NCBI RefSeq assembly: GCF_011303955.1
Contig: NZ_CP049886.1
Span: 620,001 to 684,000, forward strand
Source of the DNA: Vagococcus coleopterorum
GTDB lineage: Bacteria; Bacillota; Bacilli; Lactobacillales; Vagococcaceae
DNA: 64,000 nucleotides
Direction: 5' to 3'
Made by a program: the position numbers and the translations under genes. Positions within the stretch are counted from its first letter, which is position 1; each line of letters starts with the position of its first letter. The notes below the pieces were generated by a model. That model searched no databases and was not told where the DNA came from. It saw only the letters and a program-made list of their open reading frames with translations. Shown here piece by piece: positions 28,213-37,219 of this stretch.

Positions 28213-30501
28213 ATGAAAAATATGCAAGAAAAGTTATCGGAAATTCAATTTAGCTCGTTATTTAAGGGCGCTAAAATAGGAATCGAAAAAGAAAGCCAAC
28301 GTGTGAACTTAGATGGTGAATTGGCAAAGACGGCTCACCCAAATATCTTTGGAAATCGCACATTCCATCCAACAATTCAAACAGATTTTAGTGAAACACA
28401 AGTAGAGATTATTACACCAGTGACGACATCTGCTGAAGAGGTGATGTCTTATTTGGCTGGCTTACATGAAGTGGTTCGTCGCTCATTGCCTGAAGGGGAA
28501 ATGTTGTGGCCGTTAAGTATGCCACCAGTTTTACCACAAGATGAAAAAGACATCCAAATTGCTAAGTTAGATAATCCTAAAGACGTGGCTTATCGCGAAC
28601 ATCTAGCCAAAGTTTATGGGAAACGTAAGCAAATGGTGAGTGGGATTCACTATAACTTTGAGTTTGATCCAATTTTGGTTAAGCGATTATTTGCTGATCA
28701 ATCAGAAATATCAGATTACCGTGAATTCCGTACAGAACTTTATTTAAAAGTAGCCCGTAATTATTTACGTTACCGTTGGTTAATTACCTATTTAATGGGA
28801 GCTGCTCCGCAATCGGAGCGAGGTTATTTCTCTGACTGTGGTAAAAATGCGCCAGACATGCCAGTTCGTAGTATTCGTAATAGTAACTTTGGTTATACCA
28901 ATGATGAATCGGTATTCGTGTCATACCGTTCGATTAAAGATTATGCTGAAAGCATTCAACGCTTAGTTGCTAATGGAGCGATTTCAGAAGAAAAAGAATT
29001 TTATTCAGCTGTCCGTCTGCGTGGTGGGAAAACGGTAGCAGAGATTGCTGAAAAAGGTGTGGGGTACATTGAAATTCGTAACATCGATAACAACCCCTTC
29101 GCTCCTTATGGAATCACTGAAGAACAAGTGGAGTTACTACACTACTTCTTAATGTACATGTTATGGCTAGATAATGAAGACTGTGATGCCGATGAGTTAT
29201 TACACAAAGGGGAAGCTCTTAATAACCAAGTGGCTTTAGAAAATCCCTTAACGCAAACAAGTCAAAAAGCCGAAGGTCTAGAATTGTTGGCAGGTTGGTT
29301 AGGCATGGCCAAAGCGATTGGTGCCAATGAAACAGTGTTAACAGCAATCGAAAAATACCAAAGTTTAATGGCTAAGCCTGAAGAAACATTAGCAGGTCAA
29401 ATGTTAACTCACTATAATAGTGGCTTAACTCAATGCGATATGGCTGTTGAACTAGGTAATACCTATCAAGCTCAAGCGTGGGAGAAATCTTATCAACTAG
29501 CTGGGTTTGATGATATGGAACTATCAACGCAAATGATGATCTTTGATAGTTTCCAAAAGGGCATCAATGTTGAAATTTTAGATCGTCGTGATCAATTCTT
29601 AAAACTAAGTTATCAGGATCATATTGAGTATGTAAAAAATGCCAACATGACAAGTTTGGATAACTACGTGGTGCCCTTAATGATGGAAAATAAAACGGTC
29701 ACTAAAAAAGTTTTAGCCGAAGCCGGCTTTAGTGTTCCTGGTGGTAAAGAATATGGTGATGTTGAATCAGCAAATGCTGATTACGGTTATTTTGTTGATC
29801 GTGGAATTGTTGTTAAGCCGAAATCAACTAACTATGGCTTGGGAATTTCTATTTTTAAGGACGGGGCAAGTGAAGCAGCTTATCAAGAGGCGGTAGAACT
29901 AGCTTTCCGTGAAGATAGTGACATTTTAGTGGAAGATTTTATTGAGGGGACAGAGTATCGTTTCTTCGTTATTGATGGCCAGACAGAAGCTATCACGTTA
30001 CGAATCCCTGCCAATGTTAAAGGGGATGGGACAGCAACTATTCGTGAATTAGTGGCAGAGAAAAATAAAAATCCATTACGTGGTCAGCAATACCGTGCGC
30101 CCTTACAAAAAATTCAAACAGGTGATTTAGAAGCGCTTATGTTGAAAGAGCAAGGCTACGATTTTGACACGGTTTTAGCACAAGATGAGATTGTTTATTT
30201 ACGAGAAAATTCAAATGTTAGTACCGGTGGCGATTCGATTGATTTAACAGAAGAGATGCCACAATGTTATAAAGACATTGCTGCTCAAGCGGTAGTTGCT
30301 TTGGGTGCAGAAGTGAGTGGCATTGATTTAATTATTCCGGATATCAATGTACCGGCTGATAAAAATGACTATCAAGCTTACGGTATTATTGAAGCAAACT
30401 TTAATCCTGCTATGCACATGCATGCCTTTCCGTTTGAAGGACCAGGAGAACGGTTGAGTACAATCGTCTTAGATTTATTATTTCCAGAACTAAAAAAATA
30501 A
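28213..30501 (+). CDS. gshAB: Bifunctional glutamate-cysteine ligase/glutathione synthetase
   Basis: Makes glutathione in two steps in one 762-residue chain. The N-terminal two thirds is the proteobacterial-type glutamate-cysteine ligase (GIEKESQRV, QTDFSETQVEIITP, GYIEIRNIDNNPFAPYG). The C-terminal part is an ATP-grasp domain (about residues 490-760) with GIVVKPKSTNYGLGIS, EDFIEGTEYRFFVI, NVSTGGDSIDLT and IEANFNPAMHMHAF. This fused enzyme (GshF) is typical of streptococci, enterococci and Listeria. The start at 28213 follows GAGGAG; TATAAT at 28168-28173 is a likely -10. The gene is monocistronic. Confidence 0.96.
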   Translation: MKNMQEKLSEIQFSSLFKGAKIGIEKESQRVNLDGELAKTAHPNIFGNRTFHPTIQTDFSETQVEIITPVTTSAEEVMSYLAGLHEVVRRSLPEGEMLWPLSMPPVLPQDEKDIQIAKLDNPKDVAYREHLAKVYGKRKQMVSGIHYNFEFDPILVKRLFADQSEISDYREFRTELYLKVARNYLRYRWLITYLMGAAPQSERGYFSDCGKNAPDMPVRSIRNSNFGYTNDESVFVSYRSIKDYAESIQRLVANGAISEEKEFYSAVRLRGGKTVAEIAEKGVGYIEIRNIDNNPFAPYGITEEQVELLHYFLMYMLWLDNEDCDADELLHKGEALNNQVALENPLTQTSQKAEGLELLAGWLGMAKAIGANETVLTAIEKYQSLMAKPEETLAGQMLTHYNSGLTQCDMAVELGNTYQAQAWEKSYQLAGFDDMELSTQMMIFDSFQKGINVEILDRRDQFLKLSYQDHIEYVKNANMTSLDNYVVPLMMENKTVTKKVLAEAGFSVPGGKEYGDVESANADYGYFVDRGIVVKPKSTNYGLGISIFKDGASEAAYQEAVELAFREDSDILVEDFIEGTEYRFFVIDGQTEAITLRIPANVKGDGTATIRELVAEKNKNPLRGQQYRAPLQKIQTGDLEALMLKEQGYDFDTVLAQDEIVYLRENSNVSTGGDSIDLTEEMPQCYKDIAAQAVVALGAEVSGIDLIIPDINVPADKNDYQAYGIIEANFNPAMHMHAFPFEGPGERLSTIVLDLLFPELKK

Positions 30502-30528
30502 AAGAGCCTACGTTGTAGGTTCTTTTTT
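30500..30528 (+). terminator. Intrinsic terminator after gshAB
   Basis: Twelve-base arms (30500-30511 and 30515-30526, one G-T pair) with a T-run; the stem begins within the gshAB stop codon. Confidence 0.85.
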
Positions 30529-30623
30529 ATTTATTAAGGAAGAGTTTAGCTGGCGGCCTTTCATTGAAAAAAAACCTAGGAAAAGGTATCATAAAAGAAA
30601 TAGCTGAAACGAGGATGAGGGTT

Positions 30624-31175
30624 ATGGATTTTGAAGAAAAAACCATCAAACGCGAACAAATTTTTAAAGGCCATGTCGTAGAGTTAGTTGTTGATCAAGT
30701 TTCTCTGCCTTCAGGACAGGAAAGCACGCGAGAATTAATCTTACATCGTGGGGCTGTGGGGATTTTAGCGATTACACCAGAAGATAAAATTATCTTAGTG
30801 GAACAGTATCGGAAAGCGCTAGAGCAAACCTTAATTGAAATCCCAGCTGGGAAATTAGAGATTGAAGATAAAGAACCAATCGCTTGTGCTGCTAGAGAGT
30901 TGGAAGAAGAAACTGGCATGCGACCAGGTTGGCTTAAACCAGTCTACTCATTTCAAGGATCACCGGGCTTTTCTAATGAAGTCTTACACTTATTTGAAGC
31001 AGGTGATTTAGTTAAAGTTGATAATCCATTACCAGCTGATGAAGATGAATTATTTATTCAACATGAATGGACATTAGCAGAAGCGGTACAAGCGATTCAA
31101 ACAGGAAAAATTACTGATGGTAAAACCATTATTGCCATTCAATATTGGCAACTAAGCCGATTAAATAATAATTAG
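30624..31175 (+). CDS. nudF: ADP-ribose pyrophosphatase (Nudix hydrolase)
   Basis: Hydrolyses ADP-ribose to AMP and ribose 5-phosphate, recycling NAD breakdown products. The 183-residue protein has a full Nudix box, GKLEIEDKEPIACAARELEE followed by ETGM (about residues 80-103), plus EQYRKALEQTLIEIPAG before it, typical of ADP-ribose pyrophosphatases. The start at 30624 follows GATGAGGG; the open frame from 30564 has no ribosome site. It heads a short operon with a small membrane protein, mtnN and a nicotinamidase-like gene, two of which also deal with nucleoside or NAD salvage. Confidence 0.92.
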   Translation: MDFEEKTIKREQIFKGHVVELVVDQVSLPSGQESTRELILHRGAVGILAITPEDKIILVEQYRKALEQTLIEIPAGKLEIEDKEPIACAARELEEETGMRPGWLKPVYSFQGSPGFSNEVLHLFEAGDLVKVDNPLPADEDELFIQHEWTLAEAVQAIQTGKITDGKTIIAIQYWQLSRLNNN

Positions 31176-31191
31176 CCGAGGAGGCGTTCAA

Positions 31192-31467
31192 ATGACACAA
31201 CCAGAAGAAAGAATGACCCGTGCCGATCGTCAAAAATTAAATAAAATTTTAAATCAGACAGAATCTGTTGAAGAAAAAGAATTTACTAAAAAGGATAAAA
31301 AAATCAAAAAGTTCTTTAGTCGTGAGAAAAAGAAAAACAAACCGTTAGAGGTTAGTCGTTCAGAAGAACAAGAACGGATTGCACGCTTATCAAGCTTTTT
31401 AAATAAAGCGATTTTAGCGGTGAGTATTTTATTGGTGATTGTCTTTATTGCAATCTTTTATTTCTAA
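31192..31467 (+). CDS. Small tail-anchored protein of unknown function
   Basis: A 91-residue protein with a strongly charged lysine- and glutamate-rich first 65 residues and one C-terminal hydrophobic helix (AILAVSILLVIVFIAIFYF) that runs to the last residue, so it is probably a tail-anchored membrane protein with its body in the cytosol. Start is supported by CGAGGAGG. It lies between nudF and mtnN, where related lactic acid bacteria also seem to carry a small membrane gene. I do not recognise a named family. Confidence 0.8.
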   Translation: MTQPEERMTRADRQKLNKILNQTESVEEKEFTKKDKKIKKFFSREKKKNKPLEVSRSEEQERIARLSSFLNKAILAVSILLVIVFIAIFYF

Positions 31468-31486
31468 ATAATTGGAGGAACGCTAA

Positions 31487-32176
31487 GTGAAAATTGGAAT
31501 TATTGGTGCGATGGCCGAGGAGTTACGTTTATTACGTCAAGAAATGACAGACTGTCAAGAGTGGTCAGAAGCAGGAGCCACATTCATTGCTGGAAAGCTA
31601 GGAGATAAGGAAGTAGTAGTTGTTCAATCAGGGATTGGAAAAGTCTTAGCCGCAGTGACAACAACATTATTAATTAGTCATTATGATGTAGATGCAGTGA
31701 TTAATACAGGATCAGCTGGCGGGATTGGTGAAGGATTAGCGATTGGGGATGTGGTCGTCTCAGACAAGTTAGCTTACTTTGATGCAGATGTGACAGCTTT
31801 TGGTTATGAAATGGGCCAAATGGCAGGCATGCCTTTATATTATGAAGCCGACAAAAACTTAGTTGCTAAAGCCAAAGAAGCGGCAACTGCAAAAGATCTT
31901 GCCGCTAAAACAGGTTTGATTGTCACAGGAGATACTTTTGTGAATAAACAAGAAAAAATTGCCGAAATTAAATCTTATTTCCCAGAGGTTCTTGCCAATG
32001 AAATGGAAGGGGCTGCGATTGCCCATGTGGCACATCAGTTCGAAGTGCCTTTTGTGGTGATTCGTGCCATGAGTGATGTGGGAGACGAAGAAGCAAGTGT
32101 TAATTTTGATGAATTTATTTTAGAAGCAGGCCGTAAGTCTGCGGAAATGACGATTGCTTTAGTCGGTGCTTTATAA
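31487..32176 (+). CDS. mtnN: 5'-methylthioadenosine/S-adenosylhomocysteine nucleosidase
   Basis: Removes adenine from methylthioadenosine and S-adenosylhomocysteine, feeding methionine salvage and LuxS. The 229-residue protein has KIGIIGAMAEELRLL, VVVQSGIGKVLAA, INTGSAGGIGEGLAIGDVV, the substrate motif NEMEGAAIAHVAH and the catalytic aspartate in RAMSDVGDEEA. It starts with GTG behind TTGGAGGA. It lies in a nucleotide-salvage operon between the tail-anchored protein and the nicotinamidase-like gene. Confidence 0.96.
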   Translation: MKIGIIGAMAEELRLLRQEMTDCQEWSEAGATFIAGKLGDKEVVVVQSGIGKVLAAVTTTLLISHYDVDAVINTGSAGGIGEGLAIGDVVVSDKLAYFDADVTAFGYEMGQMAGMPLYYEADKNLVAKAKEAATAKDLAAKTGLIVTGDTFVNKQEKIAEIKSYFPEVLANEMEGAAIAHVAHQFEVPFVVIRAMSDVGDEEASVNFDEFILEAGRKSAEMTIALVGAL

Positions 32177-32196
32177 AAAATCAAATGGAGCTGATA

Positions 32197-32745
32197 ATGA
32201 TGAAAGCCTTAATTAATATTGATTATACTTATGACTTTGTAGCAGATGACGGTGCCTTAACAACAGGTAAACCAGGTCAAGAAGTTGAAGCTGCAATTGT
32301 TTCTTTGACAGAGGAATTTATTGCTAAAGAAGATTATGTGGTCTTTGCCATTGATGGTCATGATCCAAGTGATCAGTATCACCCAGAGAATAAATTATTT
32401 CCACCACATAATGTTAACGGCACAAGTGGTCGTGACTTATATGGTAAATTAGCAGATGTCTACGCAGCCAATAAAGATAATGCCAAAGTTTATTGGATTG
32501 ATAAACGTCATTATTCAGCCTTTAGCGGGACGGATTTAGATATTCGTTTGCGTGAACGGGGGATTCAAGAAATTCATTTAGTCGGTGTCTGTACGGATAT
32601 TTGTGTGCTTCATACAGCGATTGATGCCTATAACTTAGGCTATCAAATTGTGGTTCATGAAAATGGAGTTCAAAGTTTTGACCCAGTGGGACATCAATGG
32701 GCGCTCGGACATTTTAAAAATACCTTAGGTGCTACCGTTTTATAA
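32197..32745 (+). CDS. Isochorismatase-family cysteine hydrolase, likely nicotinamidase
   Basis: A 182-residue cysteine hydrolase. The catalytic triad is visible: Asp in NIDYTYDFVADDGAL, Lys in WIDKRHYSAFSGTDL and Cys in VGVCTDICVLHTA. Metal ligands of nicotinamidases match DGHDPSDQYHP. Nicotinamidase (PncA) converts nicotinamide to nicotinate for NAD salvage, and the neighbouring nudF fits that theme; other amidases of the family cannot be excluded. Start is ATG 32197 or 32200, after ATGGAG. The gene ends the operon at a terminator. Confidence 0.85.
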   Translation: MMKALINIDYTYDFVADDGALTTGKPGQEVEAAIVSLTEEFIAKEDYVVFAIDGHDPSDQYHPENKLFPPHNVNGTSGRDLYGKLADVYAANKDNAKVYWIDKRHYSAFSGTDLDIRLRERGIQEIHLVGVCTDICVLHTAIDAYNLGYQIVVHENGVQSFDPVGHQWALGHFKNTLGATVL

Positions 32746-32755
32746 AATGATGAAC

Positions 32756-32784
32756 AGTCAACTCTTAGGAGTTGGCTTTTTTTT
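32756..32784 (+). terminator. Intrinsic terminator after the nicotinamidase-like gene
   Basis: Nine-base arms (32756-32764 and 32769-32777, one G-T pair) followed by eight T. Confidence 0.85.
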
Positions 32785-32802
32785 GTTGTCATGTCATGAA
32801 GC

Positions 32803-32824
32803 GGACATATTTTAAAAATTGTCC
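32803..32824 (+). promoter_or_regulatory. Predicted DhaS operator upstream of dhaK
   Basis: The site reads GGACATAT, six bases, then AATTGTCC. This matches, in arms and spacing, the inverted repeat described for Lactococcus lactis DhaS (GGACACAT, six bases, ATTTGTCC). It lies about 60 bases before dhaK, and a dhaS gene is present 4.4 kb downstream. Confidence 0.8.
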
Positions 32825-32831
32825 ATTACAA

Positions 32832-32845
32832 TGAAAGCCTTTCCA
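32832..32845 (+). promoter_or_regulatory. Possible CcpA (cre) site upstream of dhaK
   Basis: TGAAAGCCTTTCCA differs from the usual cre consensus at two positions and lies eight bases after the DhaS operator. Catabolite control of a dihydroxyacetone pathway would make sense, but the match is imperfect. Confidence 0.4.
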
Positions 32846-32884
32846 AAGTATGATGGATTTATAAAGAAGAAAGGTGTGAACAAG

Positions 32885-33874
32885 ATGAAAAAAATTATTA
32901 ATCAACCAGAAAACGTTTTAGATGAAATGTTAAATGGTCTTGTCTATGCATATAGCAACTTACTAACTCGCTTAGATGATAGCGGAGTGATTTTAAACAA
33001 GGAAATGAAAGCTGGTAAGGTTGGTTTAGTCAGCGGTGGCGGAAGTGGTCACGAACCAGCTCATGCAGGTTTTGTGGGACAAGGTATGTTAGATGCGGCA
33101 GTTTGTGGCCCAGTCTTTACGTCACCAACACCCGATCAAATTTTTGAAGGAATTCAAAAAGCCGATCAAGGTGCCGGCGTCTTGTTAATTATTAAAAATT
33201 ATTCAGGCGATGTGATGAACTTTGAAATGGCTAAAGATTTAGCTGAAATGGAAGACATCGAAGTAGAAACAATTATCGTAGATGATGATATCGCTGTTGA
33301 AGATAGTACTTTCACAGCTGGTAAACGTGGCGTTGCCGGAACCGTTTTAGTTCATAAAATTTTAGGAGCAGCCGCTGATAAGGGAGCTAGTCTTTCAGAA
33401 ATAAAAGCATTAGCCGATGCGATTGTGCCAAATATCAAAACATTAGGTGTGGCGTTATCAGGTGCGACAGTTCCTGAAGTTGGTCACCCAGGATTTGAAT
33501 TAGCTGAAGATGAATTAGAATTCGGTGTCGGAATTCACGGTGAACCAGGTTATAGCCGTCAAAAAGTTGCCCCAAGTAAAGAGTTAGCGAAAGAAATCGT
33601 TGGCAAATTAAAAGGTCAATTCAACTGGCAAGCAGGCGACCAATACGGTGTCTTAGTCAATGGTTTAGGTGCGACACCCTTAATGGAACAATTTGTTTTC
33701 ATGAATGATGTGAAAGAATTACTAGAAGCTGATGGCTTAAATGTAACCTTCAAAAAAGTCGGCGATTACATGACAGCAATCGATATGGCTGGTTTATCAC
33801 TATCAATGATTCACATTGAAGAGGACAGCTGGTTAGAAAACTTAGATCACAATGTCACAACAATTGCCTGGTAG
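32885..33874 (+). CDS. dhaK: PTS-dependent dihydroxyacetone kinase, substrate-binding subunit DhaK
   Basis: Holds dihydroxyacetone in covalent hemiaminal linkage to a histidine while DhaL transfers phosphate to it. The 329-residue protein has LVSGGGSGHEPAHAGFVG, FTSPTPDQI, the acid in IKNYSGDVMNFEMA and the histidine in GVGIHGEPGYSRQ. The start at 32885 is preceded by AAAGGTG; the longer frame from 32819 crosses the operator. First gene of dhaK-dhaL-dhaM-gldA, so glycerol can be oxidised to dihydroxyacetone and phosphorylated by the PTS. Confidence 0.94.
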   Translation: MKKIINQPENVLDEMLNGLVYAYSNLLTRLDDSGVILNKEMKAGKVGLVSGGGSGHEPAHAGFVGQGMLDAAVCGPVFTSPTPDQIFEGIQKADQGAGVLLIIKNYSGDVMNFEMAKDLAEMEDIEVETIIVDDDIAVEDSTFTAGKRGVAGTVLVHKILGAAADKGASLSEIKALADAIVPNIKTLGVALSGATVPEVGHPGFELAEDELEFGVGIHGEPGYSRQKVAPSKELAKEIVGKLKGQFNWQAGDQYGVLVNGLGATPLMEQFVFMNDVKELLEADGLNVTFKKVGDYMTAIDMAGLSLSMIHIEEDSWLENLDHNVTTIAW

Positions 33875-33902
33875 GCAGTAGATAAGAGAGGAAGATTGAA
33901 CA

Positions 33903-34484
33903 ATGGAATTAAACAATGTCAAAAATTGGTTAGAATTATTTACAACTAAAGTAAATGAAAATAAAGCGTATTTAAGTGATTTAGATGGTGCAATTGGTGA
34001 CGGCGATCACGGTATGAACATGGCTCGCGGTACAACTGAAATGCAAGCAGCTATGACAGAAAAAAATCCTGAAACAATTGCTGATACATTTAAATTAGCA
34101 GGCATGACGTTAGTCAGCAAAGTCGGTGGAGCATCAGGTCCTTTATACGGATCAGCATTCATCGGTATGGCTAAAGCAGCTAAAGATTCAGAAGATTTAG
34201 TGACAATTTTAGAAGCTGGTGTTGAAGGCATTCAAAAACGTGGGAAAGCTGAGGCCGGTGAAAAAACAATGGTTGATACCTGGTTACCAGTTATTGAAGC
34301 ATTAAAAGCTGGCGATTTAACAACGGAAACTGTTGAAGCAATCGTTGAAAAAACAAAAGCTATCCAAGCAACAAAAGGCCGTGCCTCTTACTTAGGTGAA
34401 CGTTCAGTTGGACACTTAGATCCAGGTGCAGTTTCAAGTGGTTACTTATTCACAACAATGATTGAAGCGGAGGTAAACAACTAA
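33903..34484 (+). CDS. dhaL: Dihydroxyacetone kinase ADP-binding subunit DhaL
   Basis: Carries a permanently bound ADP that is phosphorylated by DhaM and passes phosphate to DhaK-bound dihydroxyacetone. The 193-residue DAK2-type protein has the Mg-binding motif LDGAIGDGDHGMNMARG (about residues 27-43), GGASGPLYGSAF and GHLDPGAVSSGYLF. Its stop overlaps the dhaM start by one base. It belongs to the same fold family as the N-terminal domain of fakA in this window. Confidence 0.94.
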   Translation: MELNNVKNWLELFTTKVNENKAYLSDLDGAIGDGDHGMNMARGTTEMQAAMTEKNPETIADTFKLAGMTLVSKVGGASGPLYGSAFIGMAKAAKDSEDLVTILEAGVEGIQKRGKAEAGEKTMVDTWLPVIEALKAGDLTTETVEAIVEKTKAIQATKGRASYLGERSVGHLDPGAVSSGYLFTTMIEAEVNN

Positions 34485-34855
34485 TGGCAAAATTAGGAAT
34501 GGTGATGGTCTCACACGTACCCGAATTAGTTTTTGGAATTAATCGTTTATTAAATGAAGTAGCGAAAGATGTCTCAATCACAATTGCTGGTGGAACGGAT
34601 GACAATGAAGTCGGTACAAGTTTTGATAAAATCGAAGCCGCTTTTGAAGCCAACGAAGGCGAAAAAATTCTAGCGTTTTATGATTTAGGCAGTGCGAAAA
34701 TGAACTTAGAGATGGCAATGGAAGTGACGGATAAAGAAGTTGTTTTATACGATACAGCTTTTGTTGAAAGTGCGTATACAGCTGCCGCTTTATTACAAGC
34801 AGGTGCGCCTTTTGAAGCCATCGATGAACAATTACAAGCTTTAAAAGTTAAATAG
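34484..34855 (+). CDS. dhaM: Dihydroxyacetone kinase phosphotransferase subunit DhaM (EIIA domain only)
   Basis: Accepts phosphate from HPr on a histidine and rephosphorylates the ADP on DhaL. The 123-residue protein is a single mannose-type EIIA domain with the active histidine in MVMVSHVPELVFG (His10), and GGTDDNEVGTS and DLGSAKMNLEMA after it. There are no HPr or EI-like domains, unlike the E. coli form, as in Lactococcus. The ATG overlaps the dhaL stop. Confidence 0.92.
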   Translation: MAKLGMVMVSHVPELVFGINRLLNEVAKDVSITIAGGTDDNEVGTSFDKIEAAFEANEGEKILAFYDLGSAKMNLEMAMEVTDKEVVLYDTAFVESAYTAAALLQAGAPFEAIDEQLQALKVK

Positions 34856-34905
34856 TTTATTAGCAGTAAAATATAAATAGCATAAAAAATGAGGAGGAAG
34901 TTAAG

Positions 34906-36042
34906 ATGAGAAAAGCATTTATTTGTCCAACAAAATATGTTCAAGGTGAAAATGAATTATTGAATTTAGGTTACTTTGTTAAAACGTTTGGTGAATCAGC
35001 ATTATTAATTGCTCACAAAGATGATATCGCACGTGTGCAAACACAATTAGACGAAACAGCTGAAAAATTTGGTGTAACATTTGTGGCAAGTAATTTCGGT
35101 GGCGAATGTTCACGTGAAGAAATTGCTCGTTTACAAGCAATCGCTAAAGAAAATCAAACAGACTGTATTATTGGTCTTGGTGGTGGTAAAGCCATCGATA
35201 CATCTAAATGTGTAGCTGAAGGTGAACACTTAATCATCGTGCCAACAATTGCTGCAACAGATGCTCCAACAAGTCACTCTGCAGTTATGTACACGCCAGA
35301 AGGTGAATTTGATGACTATGCTTACTTCAAACAAAGCCCAAGTGTGGTAATGGTTGATACAACAATCATCGCTAATGCACCAACTCGTTTCTTAGTAGCT
35401 GGTATGGGTGATGCCTTATCAACAATGTTTGAAGCGCGCGCAACAGCTAACTCATATTCAAACGTCAACGCTGGTTTACCTTGTGGTGTCTTAACAGGCG
35501 AAGCAAAACCTGCTAAAAATACAATTGCTGCTTACACTATGGCAAAAGTATGTTACGAAACATTACTAGAAAATGGTTACAACGCTAAAATTGCTTGTGA
35601 CAATAACTTAGTCACTCCAGCTTTAGAAAACATCGTTGAAACAAATATCTTATTATCAGGTTTAGGATTTGAAAGTAGTGGTTTAGCAGCGATTCATGCG
35701 ATTCACGATGGGTTAACAGCTTTAGAAGGAACACATCACTTCTTCCACGGTGAGAAAGTTGCCTTCAGTACAATCTGTCAATTAGTATTAGAAAATGCTG
35801 AAACAGCTGAATTACATGAAGTCTTAGATTTCTGTCTATCAGTTGGCTTACCAGTTTGTCTAGCTGACATCGGAGTAGAATCAATTACCTTTGCTGAAGC
35901 AATGGAAGTGGCTGAAAAAGCCTGTATCCCAGAAGAATCAATTCACTCTATGCCATTCCCAATTGAAGTGGAAGCCGTAGCAGCAGCTATTATGGCAGCA
36001 GATAAAATCGGTAGCGACTACAAAGCAGCTATCCAAGCTTAA
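34906..36042 (+). CDS. gldA: Glycerol dehydrogenase
   Basis: NAD-linked, zinc-dependent oxidation of glycerol to dihydroxyacetone, the substrate of the adjacent kinase. The 378-residue iron-type alcohol dehydrogenase family member has the nucleotide motif IIGLGGGKAIDTSK, VPTIAATDAPTS, the metal-binding Asp in GMGDALST, and the two histidines in AIHAIHDGLTALEGTHHFFHGEK. AGGAGG precedes the ATG. It is separated from dhaM by 50 bases and likely co-transcribed. Confidence 0.94.
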   Translation: MRKAFICPTKYVQGENELLNLGYFVKTFGESALLIAHKDDIARVQTQLDETAEKFGVTFVASNFGGECSREEIARLQAIAKENQTDCIIGLGGGKAIDTSKCVAEGEHLIIVPTIAATDAPTSHSAVMYTPEGEFDDYAYFKQSPSVVMVDTTIIANAPTRFLVAGMGDALSTMFEARATANSYSNVNAGLPCGVLTGEAKPAKNTIAAYTMAKVCYETLLENGYNAKIACDNNLVTPALENIVETNILLSGLGFESSGLAAIHAIHDGLTALEGTHHFFHGEKVAFSTICQLVLENAETAELHEVLDFCLSVGLPVCLADIGVESITFAEAMEVAEKACIPEESIHSMPFPIEVEAVAAAIMAADKIGSDYKAAIQA

Positions 36043-36056
36043 TACTTATCAACCTG

Positions 36057-36091
36057 ACACCTTTGAAACGATTTGTTTTGAAGGTGTTTTT
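36057..36091 (+). terminator. Intrinsic terminator after gldA
   Basis: Arms 36057-36069 and 36075-36087 pair through ACACCTT/AAGGTGT with an imperfect upper stem, followed by T-rich sequence. Confidence 0.7.
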
Positions 36092-36189
36092 AGTTAATTC
36101 CAAAGACCAAAATTAGCTTTTATGGTAAACTTAATGAGCAGGAAGACCTGACTAAGCAATAGAGTTTCGATAGAAAAGTGGAGAATCTG

Positions 36190-37182
36190 ATGAATAAAAA
36201 AATCATGAATCGACCTGAAGATACAGTGAGCCAAGTTTTAAATGGCATTATTTTTGCAAATGATGACCGTTTAGAACGTCTCCCTAAAACAGGCATTATT
36301 ATCAAAAAAGAACGTCAAACTAACCAAGTAGCAGTTATTTCTGGTGGTGGGACTGGTCATGAGCCAGCCCATTCAGGTTATGTTGGCGAAAATATGTTAG
36401 CAGCCAGTATTAATGGTGGAATTTTCACGCCGCCAGAACCGGCTGAAATACTTCAAGCAATAGAGGCTGCCGATCAAGGACAAGGAGTTTTGTTAATCGT
36501 TAAAAATTTTGAACGGGATGTTGAGAACTTTTTAGCGGCTGAAACCTTGGCAAAAGAAAAAGGCCATCAAGTCAGCCATGTGATTGTGAACGATGACTGT
36601 TCTATTGATAAAGAAAATTTCAAGAAGCGTCGTCGGGGAGTGGCGGGGACAATTTTTGTGCACAAGATTTTAGGAGCAGCCGCTACAGAGGGTCAATCAT
36701 TAGAAGCATTGGCAACTCTCGGCGAAGAAGTGGTGGCAAGTATTAATACGTTAGGTGTAGCCTTAGCGCCAGGTGTTATTCCAGGAACAAACGACTCCCA
36801 ATTTAAACTAGCCGATGATCAAATCTCATTTGGGATTGGGATTCATGGTGAAGCCGGTTATCGTGAAGAACCGTTACATTCTTCAGAACAATTAGCTAAT
36901 GAGTTAATCAATAAATTAAAAACTCATTACCAATGGCGCAAAGATATGAAAGTGGCTGTGATGGTTAATGGCTTAGGTAGCACGCCCTTAATGGAACTGC
37001 AAATCTTTGCCAATGATGTTCGTCGATTGTTGATGTTAGAAGAAGTCGAAGTAGCTTACAAAAAAGTCGGGACCTTTATGTCCTCTATCGATATGGCAGG
37101 TGTGTCATTATCAATTCTAGAAATCAAAGATGATCAATGGTTAGCCTATTTAAATAAACCAACGGATAGTTACGGTTGGTAA
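36190..37182 (+). CDS. dhaQ: DhaK-like co-activator DhaQ
   Basis: A second DhaK-family protein (330 residues) with ISGGGTGHEPAHSGYVG and the dihydroxyacetone-binding histidine in GIGIHGEAGYREE. No second dhaL or dhaM accompanies it, and a TetR regulator of the DhaS type is encoded right after it in the opposite direction. In Lactococcus lactis, DhaQ is a DhaK paralogue that binds dihydroxyacetone and joins DhaS to activate the operon, so this role is inferred from paralogy and context. The start at 36190 follows GTGGAG. A redundant kinase subunit is the alternative. Confidence 0.82.
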   Translation: MNKKIMNRPEDTVSQVLNGIIFANDDRLERLPKTGIIIKKERQTNQVAVISGGGTGHEPAHSGYVGENMLAASINGGIFTPPEPAEILQAIEAADQGQGVLLIVKNFERDVENFLAAETLAKEKGHQVSHVIVNDDCSIDKENFKKRRRGVAGTIFVHKILGAAATEGQSLEALATLGEEVVASINTLGVALAPGVIPGTNDSQFKLADDQISFGIGIHGEAGYREEPLHSSEQLANELINKLKTHYQWRKDMKVAVMVNGLGSTPLMELQIFANDVRRLLMLEEVEVAYKKVGTFMSSIDMAGVSLSILEIKDDQWLAYLNKPTDSYGW

Positions 37183-37184
37183 AC

Positions 37185-37219
37185 AAAAAAGACTCAGCTC
37201 AGTTAGCTGGGTCTTTTTT
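37185..37219. terminator. Bidirectional terminator between dhaQ and dhaS
   Basis: Fifteen-base arms (37185-37199 and 37205-37219, one G-T pair) bounded by A-run on the left and T-run on the right serve both convergent genes. Confidence 0.88.
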